Assembly (NCBI GenBank): GCA_913775175.1
Contig: CAJYKU010000025.1
Coordinates: forward strand, 1-49,124
Direction: 5' to 3'
From: an uncultured Pantoea sp.
GTDB lineage: Bacteria; Pseudomonadota; Gammaproteobacteria; Enterobacterales; Enterobacteriaceae
Length of the DNA stretch: 49,124 nt
A program made the translations under genes and the position numbers. This document shows, piece by piece, positions 26,919-38,026 of the stretch. The notes beneath the pieces were generated by a model. The model was not told the DNA's origin and searched no databases. It saw nothing but the letters and a program-made list of their open reading frames with translations. The stretch's first letter is position 1; the number at the start of each line of letters is the position of its first letter.

Positions 26919-28016
26919 AACATTCTTGCAGTGGTTATCCCTGCTCTGTTAGCTGCCGGTGCAGCAAATGCAGCAGAAATCTATAACAAAGATGGCAACA
27001 AACTGGACCTGTACGGTAAAGTTGATGCACGCCACACTTTTTCTGACGACGCCGGCAGCGATGGCGATGCCAGCTATGTGCGCTTCGGCTTCAAAGGTGA
27101 AACTCAGATCACCGACCAGCTGACCGGTTACGGCCAGTGGGAATATAACATCCAGGCAAACGTTGCTGAATCTCAGGGCACTGAAGGTTCCAAAACCCGT
27201 CTTGGCTTTGCCGGTCTGAAATTTGGTGACTACGGCTCATTCGACTACGGCCGTAACTACGGTGTAGGTTACGATCCACTGGCATGGACCGACGTACTGC
27301 CAGTATTTGGTGGTGACTCTGGTCGTTCAGACAACTTTATGCTGGGTCGTTCTAACGGTCTGGCAACCTACCGCAACAGCAACTTCTTCGGTCTGGTTGA
27401 TGGCCTGGCCTTTGCTGCGCAGTATCAGGGTAAAAACGATGAGCAGACCACCGGACGTAATGTTCGCAATGCGAACGGCGACGGCTGGGGTACCTCTTTA
27501 ACCTATACCTCTGAAATCGGCGTGGGCGTATCTGCTGCCTATACCGCTTCTGACCGTACCGATGGTCAGGTTGCTAACTTCTACGGCGGCGGCAGCGAGC
27601 GTGCAGAAGCATGGTCAACCGCGCTGAAATATGACGCGAACAACGTCTACCTGGCAGCAATGTATGGTGAGAGCCGTAACTCTACCTGGATCACCACTTC
27701 TGCTGTTGGTGGCCTGCCTGCACTGGGTGGCGCAGTAAACAAAGAGCGTAAGTTCGAAGCCGTTGCTCAGTACCAGTTCGATTTCGGTCTGCGTCCATCT
27801 CTGGCATACGTAGAGTCTAAAGGCAAAGATATCGAAATCTGGGGCGACCAGGATCTGTATAAATACATCTCCGTGGGCTCTTACTACTACTTCAACAAAA
27901 ACATGTCTGCCTATGTTGATTACCAGATCAACCTGCTGGACGCGAATGACTTTACCCGCGCAGCTGGCCTGACTACTGATGACACCGTAGGTGTTGGCCT
28001 GGTTTACCAGTTCTAA
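26907..28016 (+). CDS. ompF: OmpF-type general porin
   Basis: This is a trimeric 16-strand outer-membrane porin for small hydrophilic solutes. It has a 22-residue signal peptide (ending GAANA) before mature [10 protein letters not shown], and a C-terminal GVGLVYQF with the terminal Phe needed for Bam assembly. At 369 residues it is slightly longer than E. coli OmpF (362). Its place between asnS and aspC and its leader identify it as the ompF orthologue. Eyelet residues Lys16, three arginines (mature 37, 76, 126) and Asp107 (E. coli Asp113) are present. In constriction loop L3, however, the usual PEFGGD reads PVFGGD, so the acidic residue equivalent to E. coli Glu117 is valine. Confidence 0.94.
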   Translation: MMKRNILAVVIPALLAAGAANAAEIYNKDGNKLDLYGKVDARHTFSDDAGSDGDASYVRFGFKGETQITDQLTGYGQWEYNIQANVAESQGTEGSKTRLGFAGLKFGDYGSFDYGRNYGVGYDPLAWTDVLPVFGGDSGRSDNFMLGRSNGLATYRNSNFFGLVDGLAFAAQYQGKNDEQTTGRNVRNANGDGWGTSLTYTSEIGVGVSAAYTASDRTDGQVANFYGGGSERAEAWSTALKYDANNVYLAAMYGESRNSTWITTSAVGGLPALGGAVNKERKFEAVAQYQFDFGLRPSLAYVESKGKDIEIWGDQDLYKYISVGSYYYFNKNMSAYVDYQINLLDANDFTRAAGLTTDDTVGVGLVYQF

Positions 28017-28045
28017 TCTGCGGATTAGCACGGTGTAACCGCCAT

Positions 28046-28073
28046 AAAACGGAGCCTCAGGGCTCCGTTTTGC
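28046..28073 (+). terminator. ompF terminator
   Basis: A perfect 11-bp stem (28046-28056 with 28061-28071, AAAACGGAGCC arm) has a TCAG loop. Its last bases form the TTTT tract, followed by GCTTTT. It lies 29 bp past the ompF stop. Confidence 0.9.
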
Positions 28074-28145
28074 TTTTCAGTGACATACCTCGCAATTTCC
28101 GGTTCTTTTTTCATCTCTCAGCCCATTTCTTTTTGATCTCAGCGG

Positions 28146-28174
28146 TTGGCAAGCAGTGCGTCTGACGTTAACCT
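28146..28174 (+). promoter_or_regulatory. candidate aspC promoter
   Basis: TTGGCA (28146-28151), a 17-bp spacer and TAACCT (28169-28174) lie 43 bp before the aspC start. Confidence 0.5.
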
Positions 28175-28216
28175 GATAGCTCATTTCGCTAAAGTTCACC
28201 CAAACGGAACTGACTC

Positions 28217-29407
28217 ATGTTTGAATCTATTTCTGCCGCACCTGCCGACCCTATTCTGGGTCTGGCCGATCTGTTTCGCGCTGATGACCGTCTGCACAAA
28301 ATTAACCTGGGCATTGGTGTTTACAAGGATGAAACCGGAAAAACTCCGGTGCTCACCAGCGTTAAAAAAGCTGAGCAGTATCTGCTGGAAAATGAGACCA
28401 CTAAAAACTATCTGAGCATTGATGGCCTGGCTGATTTTGCCCGCTGCACGCAGGCGCTGCTGTTTGGTAATGAGAGCCCGATTATCGCGGCTGAGCGCGC
28501 CTGTACTGCGCAGACACCTGGCGGCACCGGCGCACTGCGTGTGGCGGCAGATTTTCTGGCCGCGCAGACCAGCGTGAAACGTGTCTGGGTAAGCAATCCA
28601 AGCTGGCCAAATCATAAAAATGTCTTTAACGCCGCAGGTCTCGACGTGTGCGAGTATGACTATTATGATGCCGCGAATCATACGCTCAACTTTGACGGAA
28701 TGCTGGCATCGCTGCAGCAGGCTCAGGCAGGTGATGTCGTGCTGTTCCACGGCTGCTGCCATAACCCAACCGGTATTGATCCAACAGCGGCGCAGTGGCA
28801 GCAGTTGGCGGCACTATCGCAGGAAAAGGGCTGGCTGCCACTGTTTGACTTCGCCTATCAGGGCTTTGCCCGCGGTCTGGACGAAGATGCTGAAGGTCTG
28901 CGCATTTTCGCTGCCAGCCATCAGGAGCTTCTGGTCGCCAGCTCTTACTCAAAGAACTTTGGCCTCTACAATGAGCGCGTAGGTGCCCTGACGCTGGTTG
29001 CTGCCAGCAGCGATGCGGCCAAAACCGCCTTTAGCCAGGTCAAATATACTATTCGTGCCAACTACTCTAATCCACCTGCACATGGTGCAGCAGTGGTAGC
29101 AACAATTCTCAGCAACGAAGCACTGCGCTCGGTCTGGGTAGAAGAACTGACAGAAATGCGTCAGCGTATCCAGCGTATGCGTCAGCTGTTTGTGAATACG
29201 CTGGCAGAGAAAGGAGCACGCCAGGACTTCAGCTTTATCATCAGGCAGAACGGAATGTTCTCATTTAGTGGCCTGACTAAAGAGCAGGTGATCCGCCTGC
29301 GCGAGGAATTTGGTGTCTATGCGGTAAACTCAGGCCGCGTGAATGTGGCCGGCATGACTCCGGATAATATGTCAGCGCTGTGTGAAGCTATTGTCGCGGT
29401 GCTGTAA
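28217..29407 (+). CDS. aspC: aspartate aminotransferase AspC
   Basis: AspC is a PLP enzyme that interconverts aspartate/2-oxoglutarate and oxaloacetate/glutamate, and also acts on aromatic amino acids. Its 396 residues equal E. coli. The PLP-binding lysine is in [15 protein letters not shown] (about 246). The cofactor-contacting HNPTGIDP and [10 protein letters not shown] are intact, and [11 protein letters not shown] with the C-terminal SGRVNVAGM (substrate arginine) is present. It converges on gloC. Confidence 0.98.
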   Translation: MFESISAAPADPILGLADLFRADDRLHKINLGIGVYKDETGKTPVLTSVKKAEQYLLENETTKNYLSIDGLADFARCTQALLFGNESPIIAAERACTAQTPGGTGALRVAADFLAAQTSVKRVWVSNPSWPNHKNVFNAAGLDVCEYDYYDAANHTLNFDGMLASLQQAQAGDVVLFHGCCHNPTGIDPTAAQWQQLAALSQEKGWLPLFDFAYQGFARGLDEDAEGLRIFAASHQELLVASSYSKNFGLYNERVGALTLVAASSDAAKTAFSQVKYTIRANYSNPPAHGAAVVATILSNEALRSVWVEELTEMRQRIQRMRQLFVNTLAEKGARQDFSFIIRQNGMFSFSGLTKEQVIRLREEFGVYAVNSGRVNVAGMTPDNMSALCEAIVAVL

Positions 29408-29423
29408 CCACTGATACTGTTCC

Positions 29424-29454
29424 GCTGGCGGAGGAGCGTTTGCACTCCGCCAGC
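29424..29454. terminator. perfect hairpin between aspC and gloC
   Basis: Perfect 10-bp arms GCTGGCGGAG and CTCCGCCAGC flank an 11-nt loop, placed between convergent stops (17 bp after aspC, 12 bp after gloC). There is no T tract on either strand. It is likely the shared 3' end structure. Confidence 0.6.
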
Positions 29455-29465
29455 ATATCAGCCGG

Positions 29466-30095
29466 TCAGACCAGGAAAGGATTACTCAGACGCTCACGAC
29501 CCAGCGTGGATTGCGGACCATGACCGGGTATAAAGGTTACATCATCACCCAGCGGCAACAGTTTGGTTTTGATCGCGTTGATCAGATCGCTGTGGCTGCC
29601 CTGCGGAAAATCAGTCCGTCCCACGCCACCACTGAAAATCACATCGCCTGATATCAGCAGCCGGCCATTTCGATCAAAAAACACCACATGCCCCGGTGTA
29701 TGTCCCGGACAGTGCAATACCTCCAGCGACACATTACCCAGCCTGACAATATCCCCCTCTTCCAGCCAGCGATCCGGTGTCAGAGGCGCACATTCAGGCA
29801 GGCCAAACATCTGACTCTGTACTGGCAGATTCTCCAGCCAGACTGCATCCAGCGGATGCGGGCCGATAACCGGGATCCGGTAACAGGCTGCCAGCTCGGC
29901 CGCTGCCCCAACGTGATCAAGATGACCATGCGTCAGTAAAATTTGCGCTGGTTTGAGATTACGCTCAGCCAGTGCCGTTTTAATCGCTTCTGCATCGCCG
30001 CCCGGATCAACCAGGGCCGTTGCCCCGCTCTCTTCATCCCAGATAACTGAGCAGTTCTGGGAAAATGCGGTAACCGGAATAATGTGATAGTTCAT
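29466..30095 (-). CDS. gloC: type II glyoxalase GloC
   Basis: GloC (YcbL) is a metallo-beta-lactamase-fold hydrolase that splits S-lactoylglutathione in methylglyoxal detoxification. The metal site is seen in THGHLDHVG, the following [15 protein letters not shown] and the final PGHGPQST. The 209-residue product ends at SNPFLV, about six residues short of E. coli YcbL; the missing tail is outside the catalytic core. It lies 36 bp after mepK on the same strand. Confidence 0.94.
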   Translation of the reverse strand: MNYHIIPVTAFSQNCSVIWDEESGATALVDPGGDAEAIKTALAERNLKPAQILLTHGHLDHVGAAAELAACYRIPVIGPHPLDAVWLENLPVQSQMFGLPECAPLTPDRWLEEGDIVRLGNVSLEVLHCPGHTPGHVVFFDRNGRLLISGDVIFSGGVGRTDFPQGSHSDLINAIKTKLLPLGDDVTFIPGHGPQSTLGRERLSNPFLV

Positions 30096-30131
30096 AACGC
30101 TCCATGACCGGCATCCGCAGCGCTGCCGGTA

Positions 30132-30683
30132 TCAGGACCAGTGCCTTGCAGGCCCGGTATCTATATGTACGAAGTTGCTGCGTGGGTAATATCCTACACC
30201 ACCCGCACGCATAGATAACGCAGCTTTGCGCACATGATTCAGAGCAATGCCTTCGATATGAAAATCCATCGCCTGGCCTTTGGTATGGTAGCTATGTTTC
30301 GCCACGCCCGGCCCCGATTCACGTAACATATTGTTGGTAGAGAGCGTGCGATAGCCTGAGATAAGCTGTACTGGTTTACGCGTGTCCAGCAGCGTCTGCA
30401 GGCGATAAAGCTGGTCAAATAAGTGCGGATCAATACTTTTTACTTTATTCGCGCGGAAATCACGGAAAAAATGGTTTAGGCGCGCCAGCTCATCTTTATC
30501 GTAACTTTTACCGTTGAAAAACTCTGTTTTCAGGGTTTCACCGGTGTGCAAATTATTAAGCAGCAGAATGCGCGGGCGCGATGTAGAAACAGAAGCCAGC
30601 GCGGAGCCGGGTAGCAGGGAGAGTCCTGCTGCTGCGCCGCCGAGCAGTAATAGACGGCGACGCTGAGAGTCGATATTAGCCAT
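30132..30683 (-). CDS. mepK: murein endopeptidase MepK (YcbK)
   Basis: MepK is a DUF882/M15-type periplasmic peptidase that cleaves murein cross-links, including the 3-3 bonds made by L,D-transpeptidases. The 183-residue product starts with a Tat-like signal (SQRRRLLLLGGAAAG) and has the M15 zinc-site segments SYHTKGQAMDFHIEG and NFVHIDTGPARHW. It aligns to the end with E. coli YcbK (182). It lies 187 bp downstream of ldtD on the same strand, beyond an ldtD terminator. Enzymes making and cutting 3-3 links thus sit side by side. Confidence 0.93.
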   Translation of the reverse strand: MANIDSQRRRLLLLGGAAAGLSLLPGSALASVSTSRPRILLLNNLHTGETLKTEFFNGKSYDKDELARLNHFFRDFRANKVKSIDPHLFDQLYRLQTLLDTRKPVQLISGYRTLSTNNMLRESGPGVAKHSYHTKGQAMDFHIEGIALNHVRKAALSMRAGGVGYYPRSNFVHIDTGPARHWS

Positions 30684-30791
30684 GAAACGAGGTTACCTGA
30701 ATAAAACACACTGAATGTGTAAAAAGTACACAAGGCCGCACAGTAACGGCAGTGTGGATATCAGTCAACCCGGATTCGCGCGCAAAAATGG

Positions 30792-30826
30792 CAAAACCTG
30801 ACCAGAATCAACTTTCCGGTCAGGTT
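30792..30826 (-). terminator. ldtD terminator
   Basis: Perfect 9-bp arms AACCTGACC (30795-30803) and GGTCAGGTT (30818-30826) are followed on the - strand by TTTTGCCATTTTT. It lies 45 bp past the ldtD stop and leaves mepK about 110 bp for its own promoter. Confidence 0.8.
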
Positions 30827-30870
30827 CTGCGATGACGTCAGTATCAGGCAATAGTGTGAAAATCAGCGTC

Positions 30871-32667
30871 CTACAGCAACAGCTGACCCGCTCTGGCCAG
30901 TACCTGACTCCCCGACCGCGCGGTATTATCATAATTGTAAATATCTGTTCGATACTGCGGCTGGCCATCATCGCTGACCCAGGCTGTCAGATAGTAGAGA
31001 TTGACCGGAATGCGATGCCGAATCGGCACATAGCGCGTATCACCCTGTTTCAGGGTGCCGGAAATACGACTATCGTTCCAGCCCGCATCCTGGAGCAGCA
31101 AATTCGCCAGGTCGGACGCCTTGTTCACACGCACACAGCCGGAACTCAGTGCCCGGATATCGCGCTGGAACAGGGCATGATTTGGCGTATCGTGCAGATA
31201 GATAGCATCGGAGCTGGGCATATTAAATTTGTAGCGCCCCAGCGAGTTACCGGCTCCAGGTGCCTGACGGATGCGATAGGGGAAGCTGGCCGCAGAAACC
31301 ATACGCCAGTCAATCATTGAGGGATCGATGACCTCGGCATCTGCGCTCCAGCCTGACAGCAGCGTGTAGCCGTGCCGGTAGAGATAACCCGGATCCTGCT
31401 TCACTTTCGGTACAATGTCCTGGCGAACCAGCGTCGTCGGCACGTTCCACGGCGGGTTCAGCACCACGTTGTTCAGCGCACTTCGCATCAGCGGCGTTTT
31501 GCGATCGGGACGACCAACAATTACGCGTGACGAGAGTACGGTATTGCCATTGTTGTAATAGGTCAGCGAGTAGTTAGGAATATTGACCATAATCCCGTTA
31601 TGCATATCATCCGGCAGCAGTCTCAGACGCTGAATATTCAGCGCCAGCAGCGAAGCGCGTATCTGTGGCGATACGTTGAGCCACTCCCGGGTACGTGGAC
31701 CAATCGCGCCATCGTCAGCCAGCCCCTGCCAGTGCTGGAAGCGTTTGACTCCCTCCACCAGCCCGGCATCATAAATATTGTCAGCGGTGGTAGTTAAACC
31801 ACTGGTGACATTGCCGGCTGGCTGAGGTGTGACAGTGGCCAGATCGGTCACGCTGGTTGCTGACGGACTCATGGCGGGCTGACTCTGTGATCCAGCCGCT
31901 GCGGGCACACTATCTTCATCAGGCGCTGGAGTGGTGCGCTGTGCATCAGCACTCAGCATTCCCGTGCGTTGTAAAATTTCCCGCAGTGCCGGAATATCGT
32001 CACTGACCTGTCCGGGACGCAGTGTGCTTTTATCACGCAGCTGTGGCCAGGCTCGATTATTGGTCAGCAACGCTTTCAGTGCGCTATGCATCAGATGATA
32101 TTGCGGATGCTGCGGCTGCAGTGAGACCACAAAGGCGCGACTGCCGCCCGCATTGACCGCGTTTTGCCACTGATTCACGGCTGACAGTGTTGGCATAGTG
32201 AGTTTATAGGGCACATTACTGTAGAGCCAGGTTTCACCCTGTGAGGGGACACCAGACACAAACTGCAGATAGCCAAGCATGGCGTCACTGAGCACCACAT
32301 CGCGGGCAAAGCCCTGAATCGAAGGATCGGTCAGGCGTTCAACCCAGCGGCTAAACTGCGGCTGTACGCCTGACAGCGCTACTTCAGCCAGCTGCTGCTG
32401 AAAAGCCTCCACCGCTTCCCGGTCCTGCCAGATCGGAGCCATATTACGCGCCGCATAGAGACCGGCCAGACCCGGCAGATAAAAGGGGCGATTACTGGCG
32501 CTAAAGGCCTGCAGAATTTGCTGCTGGCTGCTGGCGACCGTGGCAGTGCCATGATTGCTAATGCTGCTTGTCTGCGCGGCATAACCTGCGCAGAGTGGCG
32601 CGCCCGCCAGCAATAAGCTGAATATCACGGTCGCACGACTCAATCTTAACTGTTTTTTCAGCAACAT
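30871..32667 (-). CDS. ldtD: murein L,D-transpeptidase LdtD (YcbB)
   Basis: LdtD makes 3-3 (mDAP-mDAP) cross-links in the periplasm; in E. coli it underlies beta-lactam bypass and the response to LPS export defects. The start at 32667 ([12 protein letters not shown]) gives a signal peptide ending about CAGYA and 598 residues (E. coli 615). Then come a helical region, a Pro/Ala/Ser/Thr-rich linker (about 280-330), a peptidoglycan-binding motif ([13 protein letters not shown]) and the YkuD domain. The catalytic site is His in IYLHDTPNH and Cys511 in [11 protein letters not shown], 87 residues from the end exactly as in E. coli. The longer upstream frame reads through the mukB terminator and was rejected. 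Confidence 0.96.
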   Translation of the reverse strand: MLLKKQLRLSRATVIFSLLLAGAPLCAGYAAQTSSISNHGTATVASSQQQILQAFSASNRPFYLPGLAGLYAARNMAPIWQDREAVEAFQQQLAEVALSGVQPQFSRWVERLTDPSIQGFARDVVLSDAMLGYLQFVSGVPSQGETWLYSNVPYKLTMPTLSAVNQWQNAVNAGGSRAFVVSLQPQHPQYHLMHSALKALLTNNRAWPQLRDKSTLRPGQVSDDIPALREILQRTGMLSADAQRTTPAPDEDSVPAAAGSQSQPAMSPSATSVTDLATVTPQPAGNVTSGLTTTADNIYDAGLVEGVKRFQHWQGLADDGAIGPRTREWLNVSPQIRASLLALNIQRLRLLPDDMHNGIMVNIPNYSLTYYNNGNTVLSSRVIVGRPDRKTPLMRSALNNVVLNPPWNVPTTLVRQDIVPKVKQDPGYLYRHGYTLLSGWSADAEVIDPSMIDWRMVSAASFPYRIRQAPGAGNSLGRYKFNMPSSDAIYLHDTPNHALFQRDIRALSSGCVRVNKASDLANLLLQDAGWNDSRISGTLKQGDTRYVPIRHRIPVNLYYLTAWVSDDGQPQYRTDIYNYDNTARSGSQVLARAGQLLL

Positions 32668-32744
32668 CCCTGCCCCCCTCGTTACCTGAAACGCAGCATC
32701 CGGATGCGCTGCGCAGAACCTGACGTTCCTGTTGAGTATATGTA

Positions 32745-32783
32745 CAAAAAACGGCATTCGCCTCTCAGGGCCAATGCCGTTTA
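32745..32783 (-). terminator. mukB terminator
   Basis: Perfect 10-bp arms (32749-32758 with 32773-32782, AAACGGCATT) are followed on the - strand by six Ts. It lies about 40 bp past the mukB stop and separates the muk transcript from ldtD. Confidence 0.88.
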
Positions 32784-32822
32784 CAGAACAAATGTGATTA
32801 TGCGATATCACGCCGGGCGCGT

Positions 32823-35800
32823 TTAGCTATTTTCCGCCCCCGCCATCTGCCCGGCTGCCGCGGTTTTAACCGGTGCCGGATCGGCAGAGAAACCGCGCAG
32901 ACCTACAACATGCACATGCTCCGTATTGTTAAATACTTTACGCACCAGTTTGTAGGTTGTGCCTTTCTCCGGACTGATATTTTCCGGTGCCGCAATCACT
33001 AACTGCATCTCCAGACGCTCGCATAGCTCAAACAGCGTGGCGATGGATCGCGCATCGAGACGCGCCGCTTCATCAAGGAAAAGCAGACGGCATGGTGAAA
33101 TATCTTTGCCACGCAAACGCCGGGACTCCTCTTCCCAGCTCTGCACTACCATCACCAGAATAGACATTCCGGTTCCGATCGCTTCACCGGTTGAGAGTGC
33201 ACCGCTCTCAGCACGCAGCCAGCCCTCAGAACCGCGGTTAACCTCAACTTCCATCTCCAGATAGTTACGATAATCCAGCAGCTCTTCGCCAATGGTCTGC
33301 GGCGTGCGCTGGCCCATATCAATCTGCGGATTCAGACGCTGATAGAGCTTAGCCAGCGCTTCTGAGAAGGTCAGTCGATTGCTGGTAAAGAGATCCTGAT
33401 GCTGCTCATGCTCTTCTGACAGCGTGGCCAGCAGCGTGGCGTGCGTCTCACGCACGTTGACGTTAAGTCGTACGCTGCGCACCTGACCAAAGCTTACCGC
33501 CTGCAGCCCCTGATTGAGCTGACGGATGCGGTTTTGCTCGCGCTGAATGGTTTTACGGATGATATTCGCCGCACTGCGCGAACTGATTGCCAGGGTCTGC
33601 TCGCGGGCTGTCAGCTCTTCTGTCAGACGGTTGAGTTCAATCTCCATCTGCTCAATCGCCTCAACCGGATCGTCGGTACGGATAATATCCTGCCGGATAC
33701 GCTCGCGCAGATGCTGATAAACCGCAATAAAGAACTGGATCTTGCGCTCCGGGCGTTTAGGATCCTCTGACATCCGCAGCACATCGCGCAGATGTTCGTT
33801 ATCAGCCACTGCCAGACGCAGTGCACCCAGCGCTTTATCGGACATCGAACGCAGCTCATCGCCGCTCATGTATGCCAGCTCTCGCCGATGCAGACGACGC
33901 TCTACGCCATTCTCTTTAACCAGACGCAGCACTGAGCACCAGCCCGCTTTGGCGCTGACCACCTGTTCACGCAGCAGGCGGTAGTCACGCTCCAGCTTGC
34001 GTAATTTTTTCTGCAGCCCATCCATCTCTGCTTCACAGAACGTGAGCTGTTTCTCCAGCTGATTACGTCGCGCACGGTTATGACTTAGCGCACTGTGCAG
34101 CTCATCGCGCCGGATACGGGCGCGCTCTTCGGCGCTGGTATCGGCATGGACGCCAATATCCTGCATCTCCTGCTGCAACTCTTTCAGCATGTCGCGCTTG
34201 GCATCATGTGAACTGCGCAGCGAAGCCAGCAGCTGCGAATATTGCGTTAACTGTGCCTGATGCGTACGCAGGCGCTCACGAGCCTGACTGCGCTCACTCT
34301 CTGCCTGCTCCAGACGCTGGCGCAGTTTATCGGAGAGATCACTGTTGCCATTCAGCATACCGGCTGAGTCAGCGTAGCTGAAGTGTGCCCGACGCTGCAC
34401 CACTTCGGTCAGGGCAAAGGCCTGCTGACGGGCGGTAAGTTGCTGCGCCTGAGCCTGCTGATAATCACGCTGCAGCTGCTCATGCTGCTGTGGATCGTTC
34501 TGCAGCACCGCAACCAGTGGCTCCAGTTTGCTGAGTTTGCTGCTGTGCTGATGCAGGAAGCGCGCAGCCTCCTGCGCCTCTTCAACGCGCTCACGGATCT
34601 CTTCGCAGCGATCTGCCAGCGTATCATCCAGCAGCAGATTAACCCGTGGCAGCAGGCTGTTAAGACGGGCCACGCCGTCACGTGCCAGTTCAAACTGCGC
34701 ACGCTGCTGCTGATTATCACTTTCATGCTGCGCCAGCGCCCGCTCCAGCTCACTGCGCCGGCTACTGAGCTGGCGGATCTGCGCTTCGGGATCGTCATCA
34801 AAGGCTACCGCCAGATGGCTGCCGATAAAGCGGCTGAATGACTGATGCAAACGCTGCGTTTTCTGTACGTCAAAGGAGAGCGTTGCGTACCGCTCTGCCA
34901 GTTTGTCTCGCTGGATACCCAGCTGTTCCAGCTGATTTTCCCGCGCCGCGCGTCCAAACAGCGGTATCTCAGGAAAGCGTGAATAGCGCCACTGGCGATC
35001 GGCTACTTTCACCACGACCGCTCTGTCCAGTTCATCCACGCTGAATACGCTGTCATCAAACGACTGCGGATCGCCTTCGATCAGATAGAGATCTTCCGGA
35101 CACTCCTCCAGCCCCGCAAGCTGCTCACGCACCAGTGCGAGATCCGGTACCACAATAGCGTGGCGGGATGGGCCATAAAGCGCTGAAAAGTAAGGTGCAT
35201 CCTCCAGCGTGACATCATCGTAGATCTCTGACAGCAGCACACCGCCAAACCGCTCTGCCAGCTGTGTCAGACGTGAATCTTCTGCGCCGCCGGGCTGACT
35301 GAGACGTTCAATTTGCTGCTCAACCTCGCGTTTCCGCGCCGCAACTTCGTCGCGCTCCACGGTGGTCTCGCGCTCCCGCTCCAGTAGCTGCTGCATAAAT
35401 GCAGTGATCTGCTGGCTGCTGCTTAGCTGCTCGCCAGTCTGTTCACTAAGCTGCGTCAGAATTTCCTGGGCTGCCAGCCAGTGTGGAGCCCGCGTGGTGA
35501 GCGTTGCGATACGTTCGCGCAGCTGCTCCAGCTCCTGACGCATCTGCATCCGCTGTTCGCCAGCATCTGCAACGGTGACATTCAGCTGTTCAATCTGAGC
35601 TTCCAGCTCGCGCTGCAGCCCCTCCAGCGCTTCGGCCTCATAATGCTGCCCCTGACGCTTGCAGAACTCTGCCAGCAGACGCTCGGCGTCATGCTGTTCG
35701 CGCAGACGCGCTTCAGACTCGTTAAGACGCAGTCGCAGTGATGCAAGCTGATCGGCGTAGTGGCGCTGATTCGCCGCATCACGCAGCAGCTGACGCCCAA

Positions 35801-37289
35801 CCTGCCAGGCGTCCTGACGGCTGACATCACCGGCAATAGCGGTCACCAGCGTTAAAGCCTGCTCAAACTGACTGTGTGCCGCTTCTGCCACGCTTAGCTT
35901 CTGCTCCAGCCGCAGCAGTTCGCTCGTCGCTTCCTCTTCGCGAGCCTGGAAGGTTTCCAGCCAGTCAGCCGCATTGTCGATGGTGAGATCTGGCAGCTGA
36001 CAGCGCGTGCGCGCCTTATCCAGCGCCTGCAGCGCCTGCTGATACTGAATAGAACGGGTTTGCTGCACATCCAGCGCCTGCTGGAAATCTGCCAGCTGGC
36101 TTTTCAGCTCATCGACCTCAGTTTCTGCTGCTTCTGCCCGCGCTTCATGCTCTTCCTGCAGTTCGCGTGCTTCCGCTACCACCTCATTCTGCTCTTCAAG
36201 GCGATAGACCAGCTCTTCAAGATCGGCATCGTAACGCGCGATCTTCTCCTGCTGACGCAGTGCGGTCTGCACCAGATTGAGATGATCGCTGGCGGCCTGA
36301 TAGTCGATCTCCAGATCGCTTTCCGCCGCGTTATGCTCTGCCAGTTCGCGCGCCATCTCTACATGGCGATACTGCTCTGATACCAGCTGATTTCGGCTAC
36401 TGAACAGCTCATTACGCAGCTGCAGCGCGCCATCAAGATGAATACGGCGCTCATTGGCGTGTCGCATATAGTCTGCGGATACATAGCTGGTCGCTTCTGA
36501 GATCAGATGCTTAAACAGGTCACGATCGGACTGCGTAACGCGAATCGCTTCCAGCGTCATGCGGTTTTCACGCAGTGCCGCTTCCATATCCTGAAACGCT
36601 TTACGTACGCCGCCATTTTCCGGCAGCAGGTAGTCACGCAGTGAGCGGGTAATTGCGCTGGAGATACCACCATAGAGCGAGGCTTCAATCAGACGATAAA
36701 ATTTGCTGCGATCGCCCGCTGTGCGCAGACGACGTGGCACCACGCCCAGCTCAAACAGCATTGCGTGATAGTCAGTAATGGAGTTGTACTGACGAAACTG
36801 GACGCCTTCGGTCGCCTCTACCCGCTCTTTGACTTCCGTCAGCGGTAACACCCTGGCCTGACGGCTGTTAAGTACCTCGGTCAGCATATCTGTTGGCAGC
36901 ATATCTGCCGCCAGACCATGAATACTGAAAGGTTTAATATCAACTTTCTTGTCGCGCCCGGCAACCTGTTGCAGACGCACGCCGACGACCACCCGCTGAT
37001 GACGGGAGTTCACTACATCCAGCACCGAATAACAGACGCCGGCGCGTAGCTTGCCATGCAGACCTTTATCCCGTGAACCCGATGTCGCACCCGCTTCCGT
37101 AGTGTTACGGAAGTGCAGCAGGGTTAGATCGGGGATCATTGCCGTAACAAAAGCGGCCATTGTGGTGGATTTACCTGCACCATTACCGCCCGAAAGCGTG
37201 GTGACCAGCGCATCCAGATCAAATGTCCGGGCAAAGAAGCCATTCCAGTTGATCAGTGTCAGTGAACGAAATTTACCGCGCTCAATCAT
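32823..37289 (-). CDS. mukB: chromosome condensin MukB
   Basis: MukB is the SMC-like ATPase of the MukBEF condensin that organises the chromosome and works with topoisomerase IV. The 1488-residue product aligns along its length with E. coli MukB (1486). Walker A GGNGAGKS is at 34-41. Long coiled coils flank the hinge (about 645-800, including [20 protein letters not shown]). The C-terminal head has the signature [14 protein letters not shown] and Walker [12 protein letters not shown]. The last 20 residues are divergent and Ala/Pro-rich. Its ATG overlaps the mukE stop by 4 bp, so the subunits are probably coupled in translation. Confidence 0.98.
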   Translation of the reverse strand: MIERGKFRSLTLINWNGFFARTFDLDALVTTLSGGNGAGKSTTMAAFVTAMIPDLTLLHFRNTTEAGATSGSRDKGLHGKLRAGVCYSVLDVVNSRHQRVVVGVRLQQVAGRDKKVDIKPFSIHGLAADMLPTDMLTEVLNSRQARVLPLTEVKERVEATEGVQFRQYNSITDYHAMLFELGVVPRRLRTAGDRSKFYRLIEASLYGGISSAITRSLRDYLLPENGGVRKAFQDMEAALRENRMTLEAIRVTQSDRDLFKHLISEATSYVSADYMRHANERRIHLDGALQLRNELFSSRNQLVSEQYRHVEMARELAEHNAAESDLEIDYQAASDHLNLVQTALRQQEKIARYDADLEELVYRLEEQNEVVAEARELQEEHEARAEAAETEVDELKSQLADFQQALDVQQTRSIQYQQALQALDKARTRCQLPDLTIDNAADWLETFQAREEEATSELLRLEQKLSVAEAAHSQFEQALTLVTAIAGDVSRQDAWQVGRQLLRDAANQRHYADQLASLRLRLNESEARLREQHDAERLLAEFCKRQGQHYEAEALEGLQRELEAQIEQLNVTVADAGEQRMQMRQELEQLRERIATLTTRAPHWLAAQEILTQLSEQTGEQLSSSQQITAFMQQLLERERETTVERDEVAARKREVEQQIERLSQPGGAEDSRLTQLAERFGGVLLSEIYDDVTLEDAPYFSALYGPSRHAIVVPDLALVREQLAGLEECPEDLYLIEGDPQSFDDSVFSVDELDRAVVVKVADRQWRYSRFPEIPLFGRAARENQLEQLGIQRDKLAERYATLSFDVQKTQRLHQSFSRFIGSHLAVAFDDDPEAQIRQLSSRRSELERALAQHESDNQQQRAQFELARDGVARLNSLLPRVNLLLDDTLADRCEEIRERVEEAQEAARFLHQHSSKLSKLEPLVAVLQNDPQQHEQLQRDYQQAQAQQLTARQQAFALTEVVQRRAHFSYADSAGMLNGNSDLSDKLRQRLEQAESERSQARERLRTHQAQLTQYSQLLASLRSSHDAKRDMLKELQQEMQDIGVHADTSAEERARIRRDELHSALSHNRARRNQLEKQLTFCEAEMDGLQKKLRKLERDYRLLREQVVSAKAGWCSVLRLVKENGVERRLHRRELAYMSGDELRSMSDKALGALRLAVADNEHLRDVLRMSEDPKRPERKIQFFIAVYQHLRERIRQDIIRTDDPVEAIEQMEIELNRLTEELTAREQTLAISSRSAANIIRKTIQREQNRIRQLNQGLQAVSFGQVRSVRLNVNVRETHATLLATLSEEHEQHQDLFTSNRLTFSEALAKLYQRLNPQIDMGQRTPQTIGEELLDYRNYLEMEVEVNRGSEGWLRAESGALSTGEAIGTGMSILVMVVQSWEEESRRLRGKDISPCRLLFLDEAARLDARSIATLFELCERLEMQLVIAAPENISPEKGTTYKLVRKVFNNTEHVHVVGLRGFSADPAPVKTAAAGQMAGAENS

Positions 37290-38026
37290 GCCTGCTCATC
37301 CTCTGCGTTATCAGTCGCCTCGCCCGGATTAGAATCATCACTCTCCTGCTCCGCATCCTCTGTTGCTGCAGAAACCGCAGCCTGTTCCAGCGTCATCGCC
37401 TCGCCCACACGAATCAGACGCAACTGCGCTTCACGTGGATCGTCGCCGCTGCGCACATCGGCACCAAAACGAAACACCGACTCCATAATGCGGAATTTGC
37501 TGCTGTCGTTGCCCATAAACCACACCATTCCCAGGCGGCGCAGGCGACTCAGCGATGCGCGCATTTTCTCCTGTAGTCGAGTGCGATCGAGATCTGATCC
37601 GGTCGAACGCTGATTTACCAGCTTAAGTAACCGGTTCTCATCTGCCAGCGACAGCAGCTCATCATAAAGCTCCTGCTGGGTAAAGATCCCCTCGTTCGCC
37701 AGACGTTCCGGGCTGAGATAGAGGTAGCAGAGAATTTTGCCCACCATCATATCCAGCTCAGAGAGCACTGAGCGTGGGATCAGTGTGGTCGAGCGCGGGC
37801 GCAGATAGAAAAAGCCCTCGGGCGCCCGAACCAGCTCCGCGTTGTAACGGGCGTAAAACTCTTCCAGCCAGGTCTGGTAATCCATCAGAAATGCATGATT
37901 ATCCAGCTCTTCAATGCCAATATGACGGCCTGCACGTAGCTGACTGTCAAGCGCCGGAAAAAGCGGGTTGGCCAGTGCCAGTGCCAGTTTAACCGGCATC
38001 ACTTGTTCAATATTTGTCGATGACAT
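37286..38026 (-). CDS. mukE: condensin subunit MukE
   Basis: MukE is a winged-helix (kite) dimer that bridges MukF and the MukB heads. The start at [20 protein letters not shown] aligns with E. coli and overlaps the mukF 3' end by 20 bp. The core is almost identical to E. coli ([40 protein letters not shown]). The acidic tail after about residue 215 is longer and rewritten: 246 residues in total against 234, rich in Glu and Asp. Confidence 0.97.
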   Translation of the reverse strand: MSSTNIEQVMPVKLALALANPLFPALDSQLRAGRHIGIEELDNHAFLMDYQTWLEEFYARYNAELVRAPEGFFYLRPRSTTLIPRSVLSELDMMVGKILCYLYLSPERLANEGIFTQQELYDELLSLADENRLLKLVNQRSTGSDLDRTRLQEKMRASLSRLRRLGMVWFMGNDSSKFRIMESVFRFGADVRSGDDPREAQLRLIRVGEAMTLEQAAVSAATEDAEQESDDSNPGEATDNAEDEQA

